Assembly: GCA_944470555.2 (NCBI GenBank)
Contig: OX104129.1
Span: forward strand, 46,099,998-46,163,997
Source of the DNA: Heterobilharzia americana
Lineage: Eukaryota > Platyhelminthes > Trematoda > Strigeidida > Schistosomatidae
Reading direction: 5' to 3'
DNA length: 64,000 nucleotides
Shown: positions 1-12,265 of the stretch, in pieces
How the letters are laid out: each line of letters starts with the position of its first letter
Numbering within the stretch: position 1 is the stretch's first letter
Program-made: the position numbers and the translations under genes
Notes under the pieces: model-generated
The model's database searches: none
What the model was told of the DNA's origin: nothing
What the model saw: the letters and a program-made list of their open reading frames with translations, nothing else

Positions 1-354
1 AGACATAGTAAATTAAACAACTAATGTTTATGATATATTGAGATATTCAAATTATTTTTTCCAATCTGTTAATTCATAAGAAATTGTTGACAGGGATTGC
101 ACTGTGAAGTGGTTCGTGCTTTATACTCACAAAAATTTATCCAGGACAATACATAAATATTGAGAAGACATAGACTGATTTCAAAAACATTGAAATATGC
201 ACATGAAGAAGATATATTTATTCGGTATGATTAGGCCTCATTCATAGCCTCAAGGAATTTAGGCTGAAGTTTTATAAAACATATAAAGAAATTTGAAATT
301 TAACTTTAACTTTCGCAGATGCTATCTTACACTTTAGGTTAAGTAGATGATTTA

Positions 355-440
355 ACCGTTTAACTAGACAAGTAAATGTATGACCAGATTGTTCGAAATG
401 TATTGCGCAAATACATCACATTGTCTAGATAAAGAAAGGT
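355..440 (-). repeat. Solo scrap of the Penelope terminal repeat
   Basis: Matches the right inner arm at 19310-19375 (shared GATTGTTCGAAATGTATTG and CAAATACATCACAT). No coding part of the element is next to it. Confidence 0.7.
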
Positions 441-3400
441 TGATACGAGGTTTGTCTACAGAAGGTAGGATGGAATTACACTGGTACACAAATGCATGAT
501 ATTTTGTCTGGCTAATATTCCCTTTCATAATCAAGAAATCAATGAGTATGCTTATATATGGATGGTAAATTTATGCTACGAGAAAATGGAAATTTTCGAA
601 AACCGGATACAAAAATTCAATCACTTTGATTTATTGGGAGGATTTAATTAATTATATTTCAAAGGCTCAGCAGAAACTTAGATTAGAAATTAAATTTTCT
701 ATCGCACCAGAAACAAAAGCAGAAAAACTCATTATCTAATAAAAATAATAATACCGTTTCAGAAGCATTTATCATATGCTTGCAATAAATTACATGTAAA
801 ACTTTCTTACCGTGAAATCAAAATCATACAACAATCATACAACAATCATACAACAGGTGAGGCCCTTAAAGTGTAAAAATTAATTACACGTAGTTTAACC
901 TGACCATTTTGAGGTGACATTCGTCTTATTATGAAACAGACTTGTAAGTATGTGAAGACATAAGCCAGGATAACTGATGAGAGACCAATGATAATCATTG
1001 ACTCCACACATATGTATATATATAGTTGAAGTAGATCGTAAAGATATCACACCTAGTTGTCCCGTACATGTCTGAAAGACATCTGAGGTGTTAAGCTCAA
1101 TCTTTGGAAGCAGAAATAAAGTCAAAGTATGTAACAGAAACATCTATTCGAAAGGTTAGCTTGGTCTTTATACATTTTCGTTAGTCTGAGTTGATTATTT
1201 TCCACTTATTTCTCTAAAGACATATATGTCAAATGTCTGTTTCACTTCTTATCTTGGAGTTTATATTCGTCTTCCAGTGCTTTTTTCTACTTTGATTTCC
1301 CAAGTTGTTTTTGTTTTCTATTCAATGCTAATTAAACTTATTTACCTTCCCATTTACCCGTTTATGTAATGACACCCTTTTATGTCATTCATAAGTCAGA
1401 TGTTATTTAGCAGCGACTTCGCTGATAAATAACTAGATATGCAATTACTATCTGCTTGTAAAAGTGATATTTGTATTTTTATATTTACCGGGATTATAAT
1501 AGTAATAATATAACAATTTAGGCTGCTACGTCAAAATAAGTTGATTTTGTTAAGGGCCAGTTGGAGCATTTTACTTTACAGATGAAACTGTATGCACGTG
1601 ACAATAATTTGCCCAATCTTGAAGATTACTTGGAGGTATTTTGAGGAAACTGATGATGACAAAGAATAGCAAATTATCTCTTGCTGTTGTTAAAATGGCA
1701 TAATGTTTTGCAAATAAAACTGTGAGATGCTGTAAATATTAAATTCAATGGGTTTATTTGTTGTCTTCACAGTTTTGTATTTTTGCTGGAGAGGTAAAGG
1801 AGGGAAACACAAACTGAAGAAGAGTTTCAAAGAAACGATTCAACATCCAACTACCAGTCATTAACATTGTTGCGATGTAAACTCGAGATGCAAATTTAAT
1901 TGTTAAAAATGACTGTCAGCAAGCATAATCTCCTTGTAACTTTCTAAAATCGACGATCATATCAGTATCCTGAATAGTTTAAAGAGCAGCGTAGCATGTT
2001 TGTAGGCTAGTCTAATCACTATGGCCCGCTGAAAAACAAATCAGTTATGGCAACGTTAAATCCCATAAACAACTCTTAAGTTCAAAAATTTCATTTAACT
2101 CCCCACATGAGGAAAGATCATCTCAACATTGATTTCAACAATCGACTTGGGGCGTGCTTCAAACTTGCCGATTCTATGATGTTGTCAATTTGATTTCATC
2201 GACTGAATAGACACTCGATTTTTAATTAGAGGTGCTAGTAAAACACAGGACTTCCTAAAAGCTTAACCAAAAGACTGAGTATGCTCAACATGAATTTATG
2301 GGCTGAGGAAAGTAGAAAGGTTTTAAAGGGACAACCCTTATCAATACTATACAATATGAAGCCAAATGGTATTAAGCATTTGTTACTGCTTGCTTTCAGT
2401 AGTTGTTTCAGCCGAACTGGCTTGAGTAACAGCAAACATTTTACTTAAATATGAAATATTTCTTGACTATTGCCCATGCTATTTTTCTAATCCTAAGAAA
2501 CTCCTGTATCAGAGAGAAATAACCGAATCTATGGTCTCACCTTAATGTTGCTCAAATTGTTCAGCATCCGAGTAATGATATGGATGAGATTCAAAGCCTA
2601 CATAGAATTAAGCGGTTAGAGGGTGCGGTCCAGGATCATCTGAATTATTTAACATGCTACAAAATGTTGCTTACAGTGATTGTAGTGCAAAACAGGTTGC
2701 GCACTCGTCATAAAAAAAATAGAAGGAAATTCCGAATTTGGCTGTTGGTTATCATCATTTATTTTCGTGTTTGACAGTGTAAAGATAAAATATCATTGAC
2801 CCGTTAAGTTGTCCCACTTCGTTGTAACGTATTTTACTGTTTACTTAAGTAACATCTACATTAGGACATTTCAGTTAATTAAAACTGTACTTCTTGATTT
2901 ATCATTAATAAATAACTTTATATTCGGGGGAAAATAATCGCAAGTTCTCAGTTTATTTCGTCAGTAAAGATCAGCATTTCTCATTTGCGGATATCTATGT
3001 CCATCACTGCCAATTTGCCTTAAGTCATGTGTACCTAAATTGCTTTGAGTTTCACTTGTTGTGAATGTTGAGAAGTATGAATCATTTTACAACTATTGTT
3101 TAGAAAAATCTCCAAAACTTCCCGAAGCTTAAGATCAGCATAACTTTAAATTTGGAATCCTGAGTGATTTAAAAATGGTAACAAATCATCCATTTATAAA
3201 GGGAAGCTTAGATCATAAACTACTTCTGGTTGTTCATCGGAATGATATTATGTAAAAAAACAATTTTTGTTAGTTAAAAACATGGGCAAAGACATGTGGA
3301 GAATAAATTGTGCACATTTTTATTTCATCGCTTCTCATCACCTGCGAACAGGCTGAAATCATAAAAGTTATCCTAGGCAACAAGTAGATGTTAAGTAGAC

Positions 3401-4489
3401 TTTAATCGTTTCGGGTAAAAAACGACTTCAAGGTTCCCAGAACACCAAAAAATCAGTTAAAATAAGCGGACAAGATATCAGTAAATTAATTAGAAAGGGA
3501 GTTTATCTACAAATGTTATGTACTGGGAGCTGCTGCAGTCAGATAACAAGAAGGCAGTTACGTACCAAGATCACGTATCCGAATGTGATGGGGAATTCAT
3601 ATCGGTGAGTGAGAATCACAGCAGAAACATGAAAAGGATAAAACGGAGAATACAAGATACAGCTGATGACCAGCCACCATATTAATGTGAGATTAACCAC
3701 ACCACTTTTATACTCTAAGATTGTAACTGTATATCTGAATCTGCTCTTCGAGAACCAACTAAACTGGCTTTTTTCTATGTACGGGTGATTTCGAAAGCAC
3801 TGTTCACCTCAAATATGTGTCTTTTATTCACGAGGTAAATAGTAGTTGCACTTGGGAAAGGAAATCAATATAGTTTCAGAAAAGGTCGTTTCCGATGCGT
3901 TTTGCATACTTTTCAGAACATGTAGGGACATGTGATCTATGGACAGAAAATGAATGAAAAGAGTTTCTTTTCGACAGTTTCAGGACCAGGTTTCGCTTCC
4001 CTAATTTATCATGTTTCATGTTAAACATCTTGGAGTATCGATTTTCCTTAAGATTATTTTCATTCACCATTAAATCTCCCTCGAGCTTCTTTTGTAAGCA
4101 TAACGCTCTTCCCCTATGAAATGTCTTGATCTAGCTCTCTATGTAGCTGTGATGGGACAAAAACTATGGAAGTTCAATTGCTCGATGGTTTATGCATCTG
4201 GTATGCAGATAATCTTCTCAGTCGTGTTATCGTTTCCTCGCCTTAAACTCAGGCTGAGTGGTTGCTCTTGACCTCAATCAACCTGATTGTCTTTTTTATG
4301 AACCAGAAAAGAAAGATGTTTACAATTACAGCTTTCAAAAGATAACTGTTACTTAGAGTATGAGCAAACCTTGTTCAAATTAAATGATCAAAATTCCACA
4401 ACATTTTGGAATTTTCAAATGAGATTAACCTCACTCACTCGCTCAATTACTCCCACTCTTTGTATATCTCTTCATCTTTCTCTTTATGC
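441..4489. other. No gene or repeat recognised apart from the 11-bp tandem at 822-854
   Basis: AT-rich DNA. Open frames are short (under 85 codons), have no recognisable motifs and overlap on both strands. Nothing was seen beyond low-complexity patches. Confidence 0.6.
823..854. repeat. Short tandem repeat, three 11-bp units
   Basis: AATCATACAAC repeated three times (822-832, 833-843, 844-854) without mismatch. Confidence 0.9.
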
Positions 4490-4515
4490 ATATATATATA
4501 TATATATATATATAT
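4490..4515. repeat. (TA)n microsatellite
   Basis: Uninterrupted TA dinucleotides, about 13 units. Confidence 0.95.
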
Positions 4516-5631
4516 TCATTGTCATTTGAAAGATTAGCTAGCTAAATTGATTCATCGTCCCACGAGAGGTATAAATTAATGCTAATTCAGAGTGAGCTAG
4601 AATAAATCAGTCATTATATTAGTTTATATGAATGTAGGTCAGATGAACACAATGAATTTATCTTTATGTGGAGAATTTTCGAAGCAAAATTATTAAATAT
4701 CTAATGAGTCTACTATCCGCTGGTTGGTGGTACTGATGGCAGACGAGATGAAAATCTTGGTGGTAGCTTAGGAAAGAAAATTTCGCCATATTACCTCCTC
4801 TCTGTTAGGTCTTTCAGCCGTCATTCTCATCAGAACTGTCAACTTAGAATTTAAGAAGTGGGCGGAAATATACTTTCTCACAAACACTCGTGACCTATGT
4901 CTGTTAACTTGGGGTTTGTCAGCTTGTTTACACTGTTGCGAGGTCGAAATGAGCCCAAAGTTTCATCCGTTCGATTTGTAAACTTGATATTAAGTTATGA
5001 GTTTGTTGCACATGTTTTGTGTGTGTTGATAAACTGAACCAACGCGGTTACCTTCAGAGATACCAAATGAAATTCAAAATAAAAAAATAAAGCATATCTA
5101 AAATTGAACGGATGATGTCTTAACTTATGTGAATAACCTTTTGAATATCACAGGTAGACAGGTAACAAAAGTCTGAATCACTGGCAAAATATCTTAAAAA
5201 ATGAACATTGCCTTATGTACATTGTAACAGGACGAGACGAGGTGAATGTTAATCAAAGCGAAATCAACAACAATTGCGGGAATAACAAACCTGCTTACCC
5301 TAAAGAGCAGATGGACTTCTGAGTGAATGAAAATGTTTATACTGAAAAAAACTAACTTGTTCCATAATCAGAGCAGTAGTTTTTTTCAACACACAGGGAT
5401 CAATTACTACTTTCTGAGTATCAGCTGACTCAGAAACTTTGATAACTCAGAGATATACTGTCAGTTTGGTGATATTTGCATCGAATTGTTGAACGAGCTA
5501 TTTTTTAAGTCCCCTCCTACTCTGTATTTTTATAAGCTGGATCAAAAGATATTTCTACATAGTGAGTATGATCTTTGATATTACCTGAGCTTACTAAAAC
5601 ACTTTCTGTTCAATTTTAGTATGCTTTCCGA

Positions 5632-5750
5632 ATTGACTGGTTGCAAAGTGGTATAGATCACGGACTGATACCAGTTAGAGAACCACTGCAAACCTGCGAG
5701 CACTTAATAGCTGTTTCATTCTAGTATGATATTCCTCAGTAGTGCACACC
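5632..5750 (-). mobile_element. Sm-alpha-like hammerhead SINE (family 1), minus copy of an inverted pair
   Basis: On the minus strand GCACTA-CTGAGGA (core at 5733-5739), then GAAAC (5713-5717), ACAGCTAT, AAGTGC, then a CAGG and GGTATCAGTCCGTGA tail. Both conserved core blocks survive, but stem II has decayed and the cleavage triplet reads ATT rather than GTC. Probably inactive or weak. Confidence 0.65.
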
Positions 5751-5752
5751 CA

Positions 5753-5885
5753 CAAACAATCTTGAGTTCAAGCCTTGTGGAGGCCGTTGACGAGTACTGC
5801 TAAAGAGTCTCATAACAAAACAAAACAGCTGTCCAGTATTCTCAGGTTTTCATTGAATTTCCAATCGACATTAATCCGTGATAAA
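5753..5885 (+). mobile_element. Sm-alpha-like hammerhead SINE (family 1), plus copy of the same pair
   Basis: Plus strand AGTTCAAGCCT (B-box-like, 5765-5775), then ACTGCTAAAGAGTC, AAAACAGCTGTCCAGTAT and a CTCAGGTTTTC tail. The hammerhead core is mutated (CTAAAGA for CTGAGGA). It is joined head-to-head with the minus copy. Confidence 0.6.
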
Positions 5886-6399
5886 TACTGCCTTAAAGGT
5901 TTCTGATCAAACTGTTTTTTTTATGGAAATTTCATCAGTCAGGGAATCTGTTAAAATCTGTCTTTAGTTATTTGTGGAAAGGTTACTAGTTAGAATCTCA
6001 CTTGATTTGAACATAAAAGATTTTATCACCGTAGGTATTTTTTTCGTAAAGTCACATAATTCATTGTTTGAACGTTAACATTGTGTCTTGAAGCGGTTAA
6101 CTCGTTGAATCCATATCCACTATGGAAAGAATGCAACCATCAACAAGCTATGCCATAGTAGTAATTAGCATTAGTTGTTTCAACCCATTGATAGAAATAC
6201 TTAATGGTTTTAATTATGACCTAAATATTTCATCCTGGCATCACAAAAGTTAATATCGAAAGGTGCATAGTGTAGTTATTCATTGTGTTATTCTTTTTGA
6301 AGAGTTGAAAACATAGCTGTATTTGAAGTAAAAGAATAATTATCACTAAATTTCTGTCTGACTGACTATAAACATAGTTATCATTTATTATATATATGT

Positions 6400-6640
6400 A
6401 TATAACTGGTTGCACTCCCGTCACCAGTCAATACTTGTAAGCCAGTCCTACAGGAGGTCAGTCGCGGCCCGAATAGCTTAGTGGTAAAGTCGCTGACTAC
6501 AACACCCGGTGGCTCGGGTTCGAATCTCAGGCGGGACATCAGTTCCGTCGAGGTTGCAGATACGCCTTGCTGACGAGTGCCAAGAAGCACGAAACCTAGG
6601 TCCAGGACTTCCTCTCGATTGCCTCCAATCAACTAATATA
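6400..6640 (+). mobile_element. tRNA-derived SINE with hammerhead ribozyme (family 3), most intact copy
   Basis: Has an RNA polymerase III A box TAGCTTAGTGG (6474-6484) and B box GGTTCGAATCT (6517-6527) about 32 bases apart, followed by a hammerhead motif at 6564-6608. The upstream segment CCTACAGGAGGTCAGT is shared with the 41.0 kb copy. The tRNA-like part does not fold into a convincing tRNA, so this is a SINE rather than a tRNA gene. It resembles the schistosome Sm-alpha design (pol III promoter plus ribozyme) but differs in sequence from the copies I call family 1. Confidence 0.82.
6564..6608 (+). ncRNA. Type I hammerhead ribozyme, apparently intact core
   Basis: Core CTGACGA at 6570-6576. 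Stem II is GTGC-CAAGAA-GCAC (6577-6590), then GAAA (6591-6594). A short stem III is formed by the palindrome ACCTAGGT (6594-6601), and the GTC cleavage site ends at C6602. Stem I is GCCTTG (6564-6569) with CAGGAC (6603-6608), including one wobble and one mismatch. All invariant hammerhead positions are present. The minimal stem III is typical of schistosome hammerheads. Confidence 0.75.
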
Positions 6641-7833
6641 TGTACTTTCATTTCAGAGATAACGAAAAGCAAATTTAAGCAAAATTAGCAAATAGTTATA
6701 CTGAACAACAAGCAAGCTGTGTAATTTACTCAAAGTAAGAGAATAACCCACTAAAACCCATTGTCCAACGAAATGAGAAATCTTTATTGTATGTAACGAA
6801 AGGTAGTATGATTGACATAACTACAGAAAATAAGTGATGTTATGTTATAATTTTAACTCTCTCGAGTCGTTATAAGGACAGATTCTTTGTCATACTGTTT
6901 AAATCTTCAAATTTTGTAAGAGAGATATGACGAACCCTATTTCATAAATGAAAACGGGAGGGTAATATTTCAAGGACAATATCTCAACTATAGCAACGTG
7001 GTGTAGAACCGTAATATTTTTGTTTCGACCATGAAAAAAGATGTGTCTATGAGCCCATAACACTTAATTTTTAGAATTTTTAAGAAGTGTTAGTTCTTTG
7101 CAGAAAATATTGTCTTGTCAACTTGGTATCTCAAGATTTCTGTGTATGAGGGTTCTGAGATAGCCTTTTCTTGTTTCTTCGTTCTAAAGATTGATCTAAA
7201 ACGATTGTATTCAAAAGATAAAACATAAAAAGGTCAAATATTTTGACCCTAAATCAAAAAATTGTTTTCCAAGAATGCGATAATGATGATAACACATGAC
7301 TTTTTCCTTAGCTTAGGACTGGAGAGTAAACTTAGATCTCAGGTTAACTATGTCAAAAATTAAATCTAATTCAAAAGCTGAAAAACCTGATTTATATCAC
7401 TTGTTGTTTCTGAATGCAAAACATTTCATAAACCAAACCATAAATAGCTATATTTGTGCATATCAAAATGAAAATTTGAGGTCATTCTATATTCTTGTTT
7501 AGATGATTTTTTCTTCTAGCGTTATAGCTTACGAGTATGCACTTAACTGCCTTATATAAGGCAGCTAGATAACAACACAATATGATCACTAGACGACTTC
7601 ATTTAAAAAAGTCCCCTCTTCATTCGACCATGCGCAAAAAGAATTGAAAAAGATTGATCTTTTCGTAAGAAGGTACTATTTCAAGCCAGACTAAAGTTAT
7701 ATTTTGCAGGTATTTCAAACGGAAGGTTTCGAATTTACCTACTTAACAATTCACCAACTAGAATACCTGGATTTGAATTCAAAAAGACGAGGCAAGGATT
7801 ATAAAATACTCTAACGGTTGTATCATACCCAGT

Positions 7834-7834
<1 letters not shown>

Positions 7835-7884
<50 letters not shown>

Positions 7885-7930
7885 CAGAGAGAGAGAGAGA
7901 GAGAGAAAGAAAGAAACAAAGAAAGAGAGG
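7835..7930. repeat. Compound microsatellite (TA)n-(GA)n-purine tract
   Basis: About 24 TA units (7835-7883), then GA units (7886-7906) and a GAAA/AAAG-rich purine run. It marks the 5' side of the RT fragment at 7960. Confidence 0.95.
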
Positions 7931-7959
7931 CCATACAACCGCCTATCTCCATTGTTTCA

Positions 7960-9125
7960 AACCAGCAGTAGGGTCAGACAAGTTTGCTCGATTTCTCCAT
8001 TCCTCTTCAACTTCACCAAAGACAGCTCGTAAGAAAGTGCAGTGGTGTAGATCTAGAACCCGGAGAACGGCTGTTCGACCTTGAGTATGCAGACGACGTC
8101 GTCTTACTACTTGATAACACATAGGCTAGTCAGTTTGCGCTTAATCAATTGGGGATTGTTGTTTTTAAGTATGGTATATTCTTTGTACCACTGAAGTGCA
8201 AAGTGCTTTTAAAAGATTGGCAAGAGTATGTGCCTGTGCTCACCCTTGGTGGTGAGGTGTTGAATTAGTCGAAACGTTCGTGTAGTTCGTGGATAGTTGC
8301 GTGGGTGCTGATGGAGGTGTGTGATGAAATTTCCAACCTCATATAGGAAGTTAGACTTGTATACGCCAATCCGGACCATCTTTGTCGCCATCATGACGTT
8401 AGTCTGACAGTGAATGGTTGGGTTTACAACACTTCGGTGTGAGTAGTTGTGCTCTATGCCTGTAAAACCTGGCCTATGAGAGCTGAGGATGTGCGATAAC
8501 TTCGTTTGTTCGATCATCGTTGTCCCTACAGAATTGCTTGCATCTGGTGGCAATATTATGTAAGTAATTCTGAGGTATGACATCGTATCCTCGGACAAGA
8601 ATAAGATCGCCATTTATAAAGTGAAGTCATCTGCAAACATTGGCTTCGATAACTTGCACATATGTGACACATGTCATGCCAACGGCTTCCGTATCGCTTA
8701 ATTTTCGCTAGCCATGGGTCTAGATAAATGAAATAGATTGGAGGTCAGTGTATGCCGTGGTGCCAAGGGCAGAAGGTTAGCAAGGTAGAAAGGTTAGCAC
8801 CTTTTAATGCAGCACAATCCTCTGAGAAGGCGGAGAAAGATGATGCAGTCTGGTGACTTGAGACTTTATCATATATGACCCAGAATTGAAACCAGGGGTT
8901 GTCATGGTGTAACTTCCTTACATTTTTCGTTGTTGAAAAGTAATGGACGTTTTGCTTTTGATACACCCTACTGTACTGCCCTTCTTATCATGGTATTCTT
9001 ATTGTTTTTCCTTCTTGGTTACCCACTTCTTGACATGCTATTTATACTGTTTTGTGTGGCTTGTTTCTTGATGCTCTTGTTACACCATGTTTGTGTTCTA
9101 ATAATAAATTATATATATATATCCC
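7960..9125 (+). mobile_element. Decayed non-LTR retrotransposon fragment with YADDVVLL reverse-transcriptase motif
   Basis: The plus strand encodes, with stops and frameshifts, LEYADDVVLLLD (YADD codons at 8085-8096), then KCKVLL and KDW, a C-terminal stretch around HLCRHHDVSLTVNG and VYNTSV, and QRLPYR near 8690. This order follows schistosome endonuclease/reverse-transcriptase proteins whose RT is followed by SKCKMLLQDW-like and LRHLWRRRDIRLSIKGRVY-like segments. It differs from the RTE copies in this window. A T-rich tail continues to the TATA run near 9108. The 5' boundary lies near the microsatellite at 7835-7930. Confidence 0.75.
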
Positions 9126-9769
9126 GAACTGAAGTGGGTCAAATTCAGTAATCTGTCTACTGTCACATCAACTACTCCACTAGCTGGATATCTATATATT
9201 CATGATCGCTGCTTAAATCTGCTCAGCAAAGAAGCATGTCTCAGTTTTAAAAACCGAACAACGGTCCATTTGCTGAAAATTTTATTTTGCATACACCTGT
9301 ACTTTTTTCTAACCTGTGTTAGCTCTTCATCCTTAAAAAAGATGGATTCACTGTTTTCTTTTTACTTATAAGAATTAAATGCAATATGTTTCCTGTGGTA
9401 AAGGGAGATTTTAATCTTTCTTCAATGTAAAGACGCTGTGTTTCTTATTCTTCATCTTACAGTCAAAATTATTGGCTTTTCTTTTTAGTGATTTTGACGA
9501 ATTTCAAGTTTTTTTCACGTTTTATACTCTATTCTGATATACTATTTGTAATGTCATCTCGTGAAGACTGCAAAACAAATTAATTGACATATCTTATTAG
9601 GAGAATTCGCTGAATCTATTAGAGGAAGAAACATTGAACAGTGTAATTTCGGTTGAAAATATCTAAAGAGATGGTCATACGAGATGTTCCTCGTTAATCT
9701 TATGGAGTTACCAGTCGGCTTTATCAGAAGCCAATTTTATACACAGCTTAATCTTAGTAATCATATAAA

Positions 9770-9895
9770 TTTGATTTCAGGCTGGTATTCATAATCAACT
9801 GACACCATTTGGAGGAACATTAGAAACCTGAGAGCACTGGATAGTTGTTTCGTCCCAGTACAGGACTCCTCTGGGGTGTGGACCAATGGTCCCTC
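9770..9895 (-). mobile_element. Sm-alpha-like hammerhead SINE fragment (family 1)
   Basis: The minus strand reads CCAGAGGAGTCC (9862-9873), GGGACGAAAC, AACTATCCAGTGC, CTCAGGTTTC. The hammerhead core has CAGAGGA for CTGAGGA, and the 5' half of stem I is lost. It sits head-to-head with the plus copy that follows. Confidence 0.6.
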
Positions 9896-9949
9896 TGGAG
9901 ACCAAACAGAAGATCTTCAGATTCTGTAGCCGGCATGTTACTGTTAGGC

Positions 9950-10215
9950 TATCATTTAATACTTCTGCTAGTTAGCGATATACCGGGACCTCCATCCATA
10001 AATGGTGACTTGCCGGTCTCAAAACCTGAGGGCCGTGGGTCCGATCCTTTGCAGAACCATGGGTGCGTAGTGCCGAGAAGTCACATTTTACGATGAAACT
10101 GCGGTCCAGTCCTCCAAAGCTTCCAATGTTTCTCTGGCTGATGTCAGTCCATGATGAACAACAGCCCGAAATAAGTGATCAAGTTTCCACAAACCTCCAA
10201 GTTGACTTAAATTTG
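9950..10215 (+). mobile_element. Sm-alpha-like hammerhead SINE (family 1), decayed
   Basis: B-box-like GGGTCCGATCC (10037-10047), then GTGCGTAGTGCCGAGAAGTC, ATGAAACTGCGGTCCAGTCC and the tail TGATGTCAGTCCATGATGAA shared with the 12 kb and 39 kb copies. The hammerhead core is mutated (CCGAGAA). Confidence 0.6.
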
Positions 10216-12036
10216 AGTTGGATGAGTCATTTTAACTCCGTAGTTATATGACTGTGACTATGGGCAGCAAATTATATTCAAAAACATTATTCGGTTAAAA
10301 AATTGCTGAACTGTATAGTGGATCCAGCAAATAAAAGTAAATGAACTTTAAACTATCAGGTTTCACATAGCTAACATTTATTTTAATAGAAAAGTTTCAA
10401 AAAAGCCATTAACACAGAATCAGTTGACTCCAAAGATATTTCGTCATGAGTTTTTATTGGATGAGAAAGTACACCACAACAGGTTGATTGTTTACAGCTG
10501 CCTAACAGTGTGCATGTAGAGAATCACGATTGTTTTTCAAATGAATCTACTGCTGATTTCTTAGCATTACTTTCAATATTCCGACAGTTATCGATTTAGA
10601 CAAAGCTATGATTTAGCAGTGAGACTTTGGCCTACTTTATGTATCACTGCAGTTCCATATTCGACGACTTATAGACACATATTGAAGAGAATACGCGCTA
10701 AACATTGTGTAGAAGCACTAAAATACAACGTGTTCTCACGAATAAAACAACGTTGATTTCTTAATTTATTTTCAATCAAAACTAATTATTGGTTCAGTTG
10801 CTTGCCAACTTCGCTTGAACACGCATTACTTAAAACTCTGTTGCTGTTAACTTAAAAAAGTGTTTACCAGGTAGTCATGAGAAATGTTCATCATTCGAGG
10901 TTTTTAAGTGAACAAATCCTATGGGAATTCCGAACACATGGCACTCATACATTAAAATCGTTGCCTGTAAGAATTCTAATCTTTAGGCTGACATTTTTAG
11001 ACAGTAAATATACTTTAAAACTTGGTAAACTCAATTATAATGAAATTAGTAGTTAAACAAAAAAGCTTGTGAATTTCAACAGATGGTTTTTATTCTTCCG
11101 AGGAATACTGAATCTTACTGGAAAATGAAGTTAAGCAGAATTATTGGAAGAAATCAGAAGAGATCTTCAAAGAATCAGATATGAACACTATATAATGGTA
11201 CCTTAGAGGAAATAAGGAAGTAGGGGATAATGTTATATCATAATTATGGTTACTCCGGGAAATCTTCAGGTTCATTCTCAAATGTTTAAATGTTTAAAAG
11301 TATAAATGAAAGTGTTCAACAACCCAATACACAACATTTAAAAATACTTAATTGGTCTAATCTAGTCTGACAGGTGAAATACCTGAAACTGTACAAAAAT
11401 GAACTACGCACATCCATTTATGAAACAGAAAATCCCCTTTTGGTCCCGAATGTTTTACGAAGATGAGTAAAAACAAAGATTATCCTGATAATAAGTCATT
11501 TAGTTGAAATATTTTTATCAACCTACGAAACCAAAGAAATGTGGTGGTCAAGACTCATTTAGTAGTTTGTTCCCCATAAAAATTAGATGTTCACATTATA
11601 TCAGCACTTTAGTGAACTGAAAGAATAGGATTTTACCCATTGTGACCTATTTTTTAAGAAAAACAGGCACTTTGATACAATTATTAAAATTTATACACTT
11701 ACCGTTCATTTCTACTTTTCAAAATGTTTCGCTTCATTCTGAGTCGCTTCACAAATTAAAAGTGATTGTTTTCAAAGCAGTGAGTCAACTCAGTAAATAA
11801 ATGGTAGATAAAGAGGTAGTATTCATCGCGGACTGACAACAGTTGGGGAGCCACTGAATATTACTTCTAAATAAAAAATTCTTATTTATTTCAAAAGACA
11901 TTACTGTATAGTGCTCTTTAGTGATCTGCTTCAAGATGGATATCACGAAGCTCTAATGAGAAGCCGTGACTTGTGGGGTTAACCAGTTGGAAGTGAAGCG
12001 GATGCCAACTGAAGATCTTCAGTGACAGTCGCGATA
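10216..12036. other. No gene recognised
   Basis: AT-rich intergenic DNA; only the SINE tail scrap at 11815-11862 is identifiable. Confidence 0.55.
11815..11862 (-). mobile_element. 3' tail fragment of a family-1 SINE
   Basis: The minus strand reads CAGTGGCTCCCCAACTGT then TGTCAGTCCGCGATGAA, the distal tail of the hammerhead SINE. No head or ribozyme is present. Confidence 0.45.
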
Positions 12037-12265
12037 TATCATGAGTTGACAGAAGTTGGAAACTGTGAACCACTGGAAACCGATATAGTGGCTGAATGGT
12101 AAGCACGTTCACCGTGAAACCTGGAGGTCCTGAGTTCGATCCCTAGCCGGGTCGTAGGCGCATACTGCCAGGGAGTCCTACACTAGGACGACATAACTGT
12201 CCAGTGCTCCCAGATTTCCGATGGTTCTCCAATTAATGTCAGTCCATGATGACTATTACTATATT
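12037..12265 (+). mobile_element. Sm-alpha-like hammerhead SINE (family 1), with a short inverted tail fragment at its head
   Basis: A-box-like TGGCTGAATGG (12090-12100) and B box AGTTCGATCCC (12133-12143) precede the hammerhead relic GCATACTGCCAGGGAGTCC, ACTAGGACGACATAAC and TGTCCAGTGC, then the tail TCAGTCCATGATGA. The core is inactivated (CCAGGGA for CTGAGGA and an interrupted GAAA). Bases 12037-12080 look like an inverted piece of the same element's tail (ATCATGAGTTGAC, GAACCACTGGAAACC). Confidence 0.65.

Noticed and set aside
6474..6545. tRNA gene suggested by A and B boxes
   Set aside because: The acceptor and anticodon arms do not pair convincingly, and the unit continues into a hammerhead shared with other copies; it is a tRNA-derived SINE.
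7735..8084. Frames with long Ile-Tyr repeats
   Set aside because: Translated TA/GA microsatellite.
8209..8613. 134-codon minus-strand open frame
   Set aside because: It is the antisense shadow of the plus-strand reverse-transcriptase remnant, whose motifs (YADDVVLL and what follows) explain the sequence.
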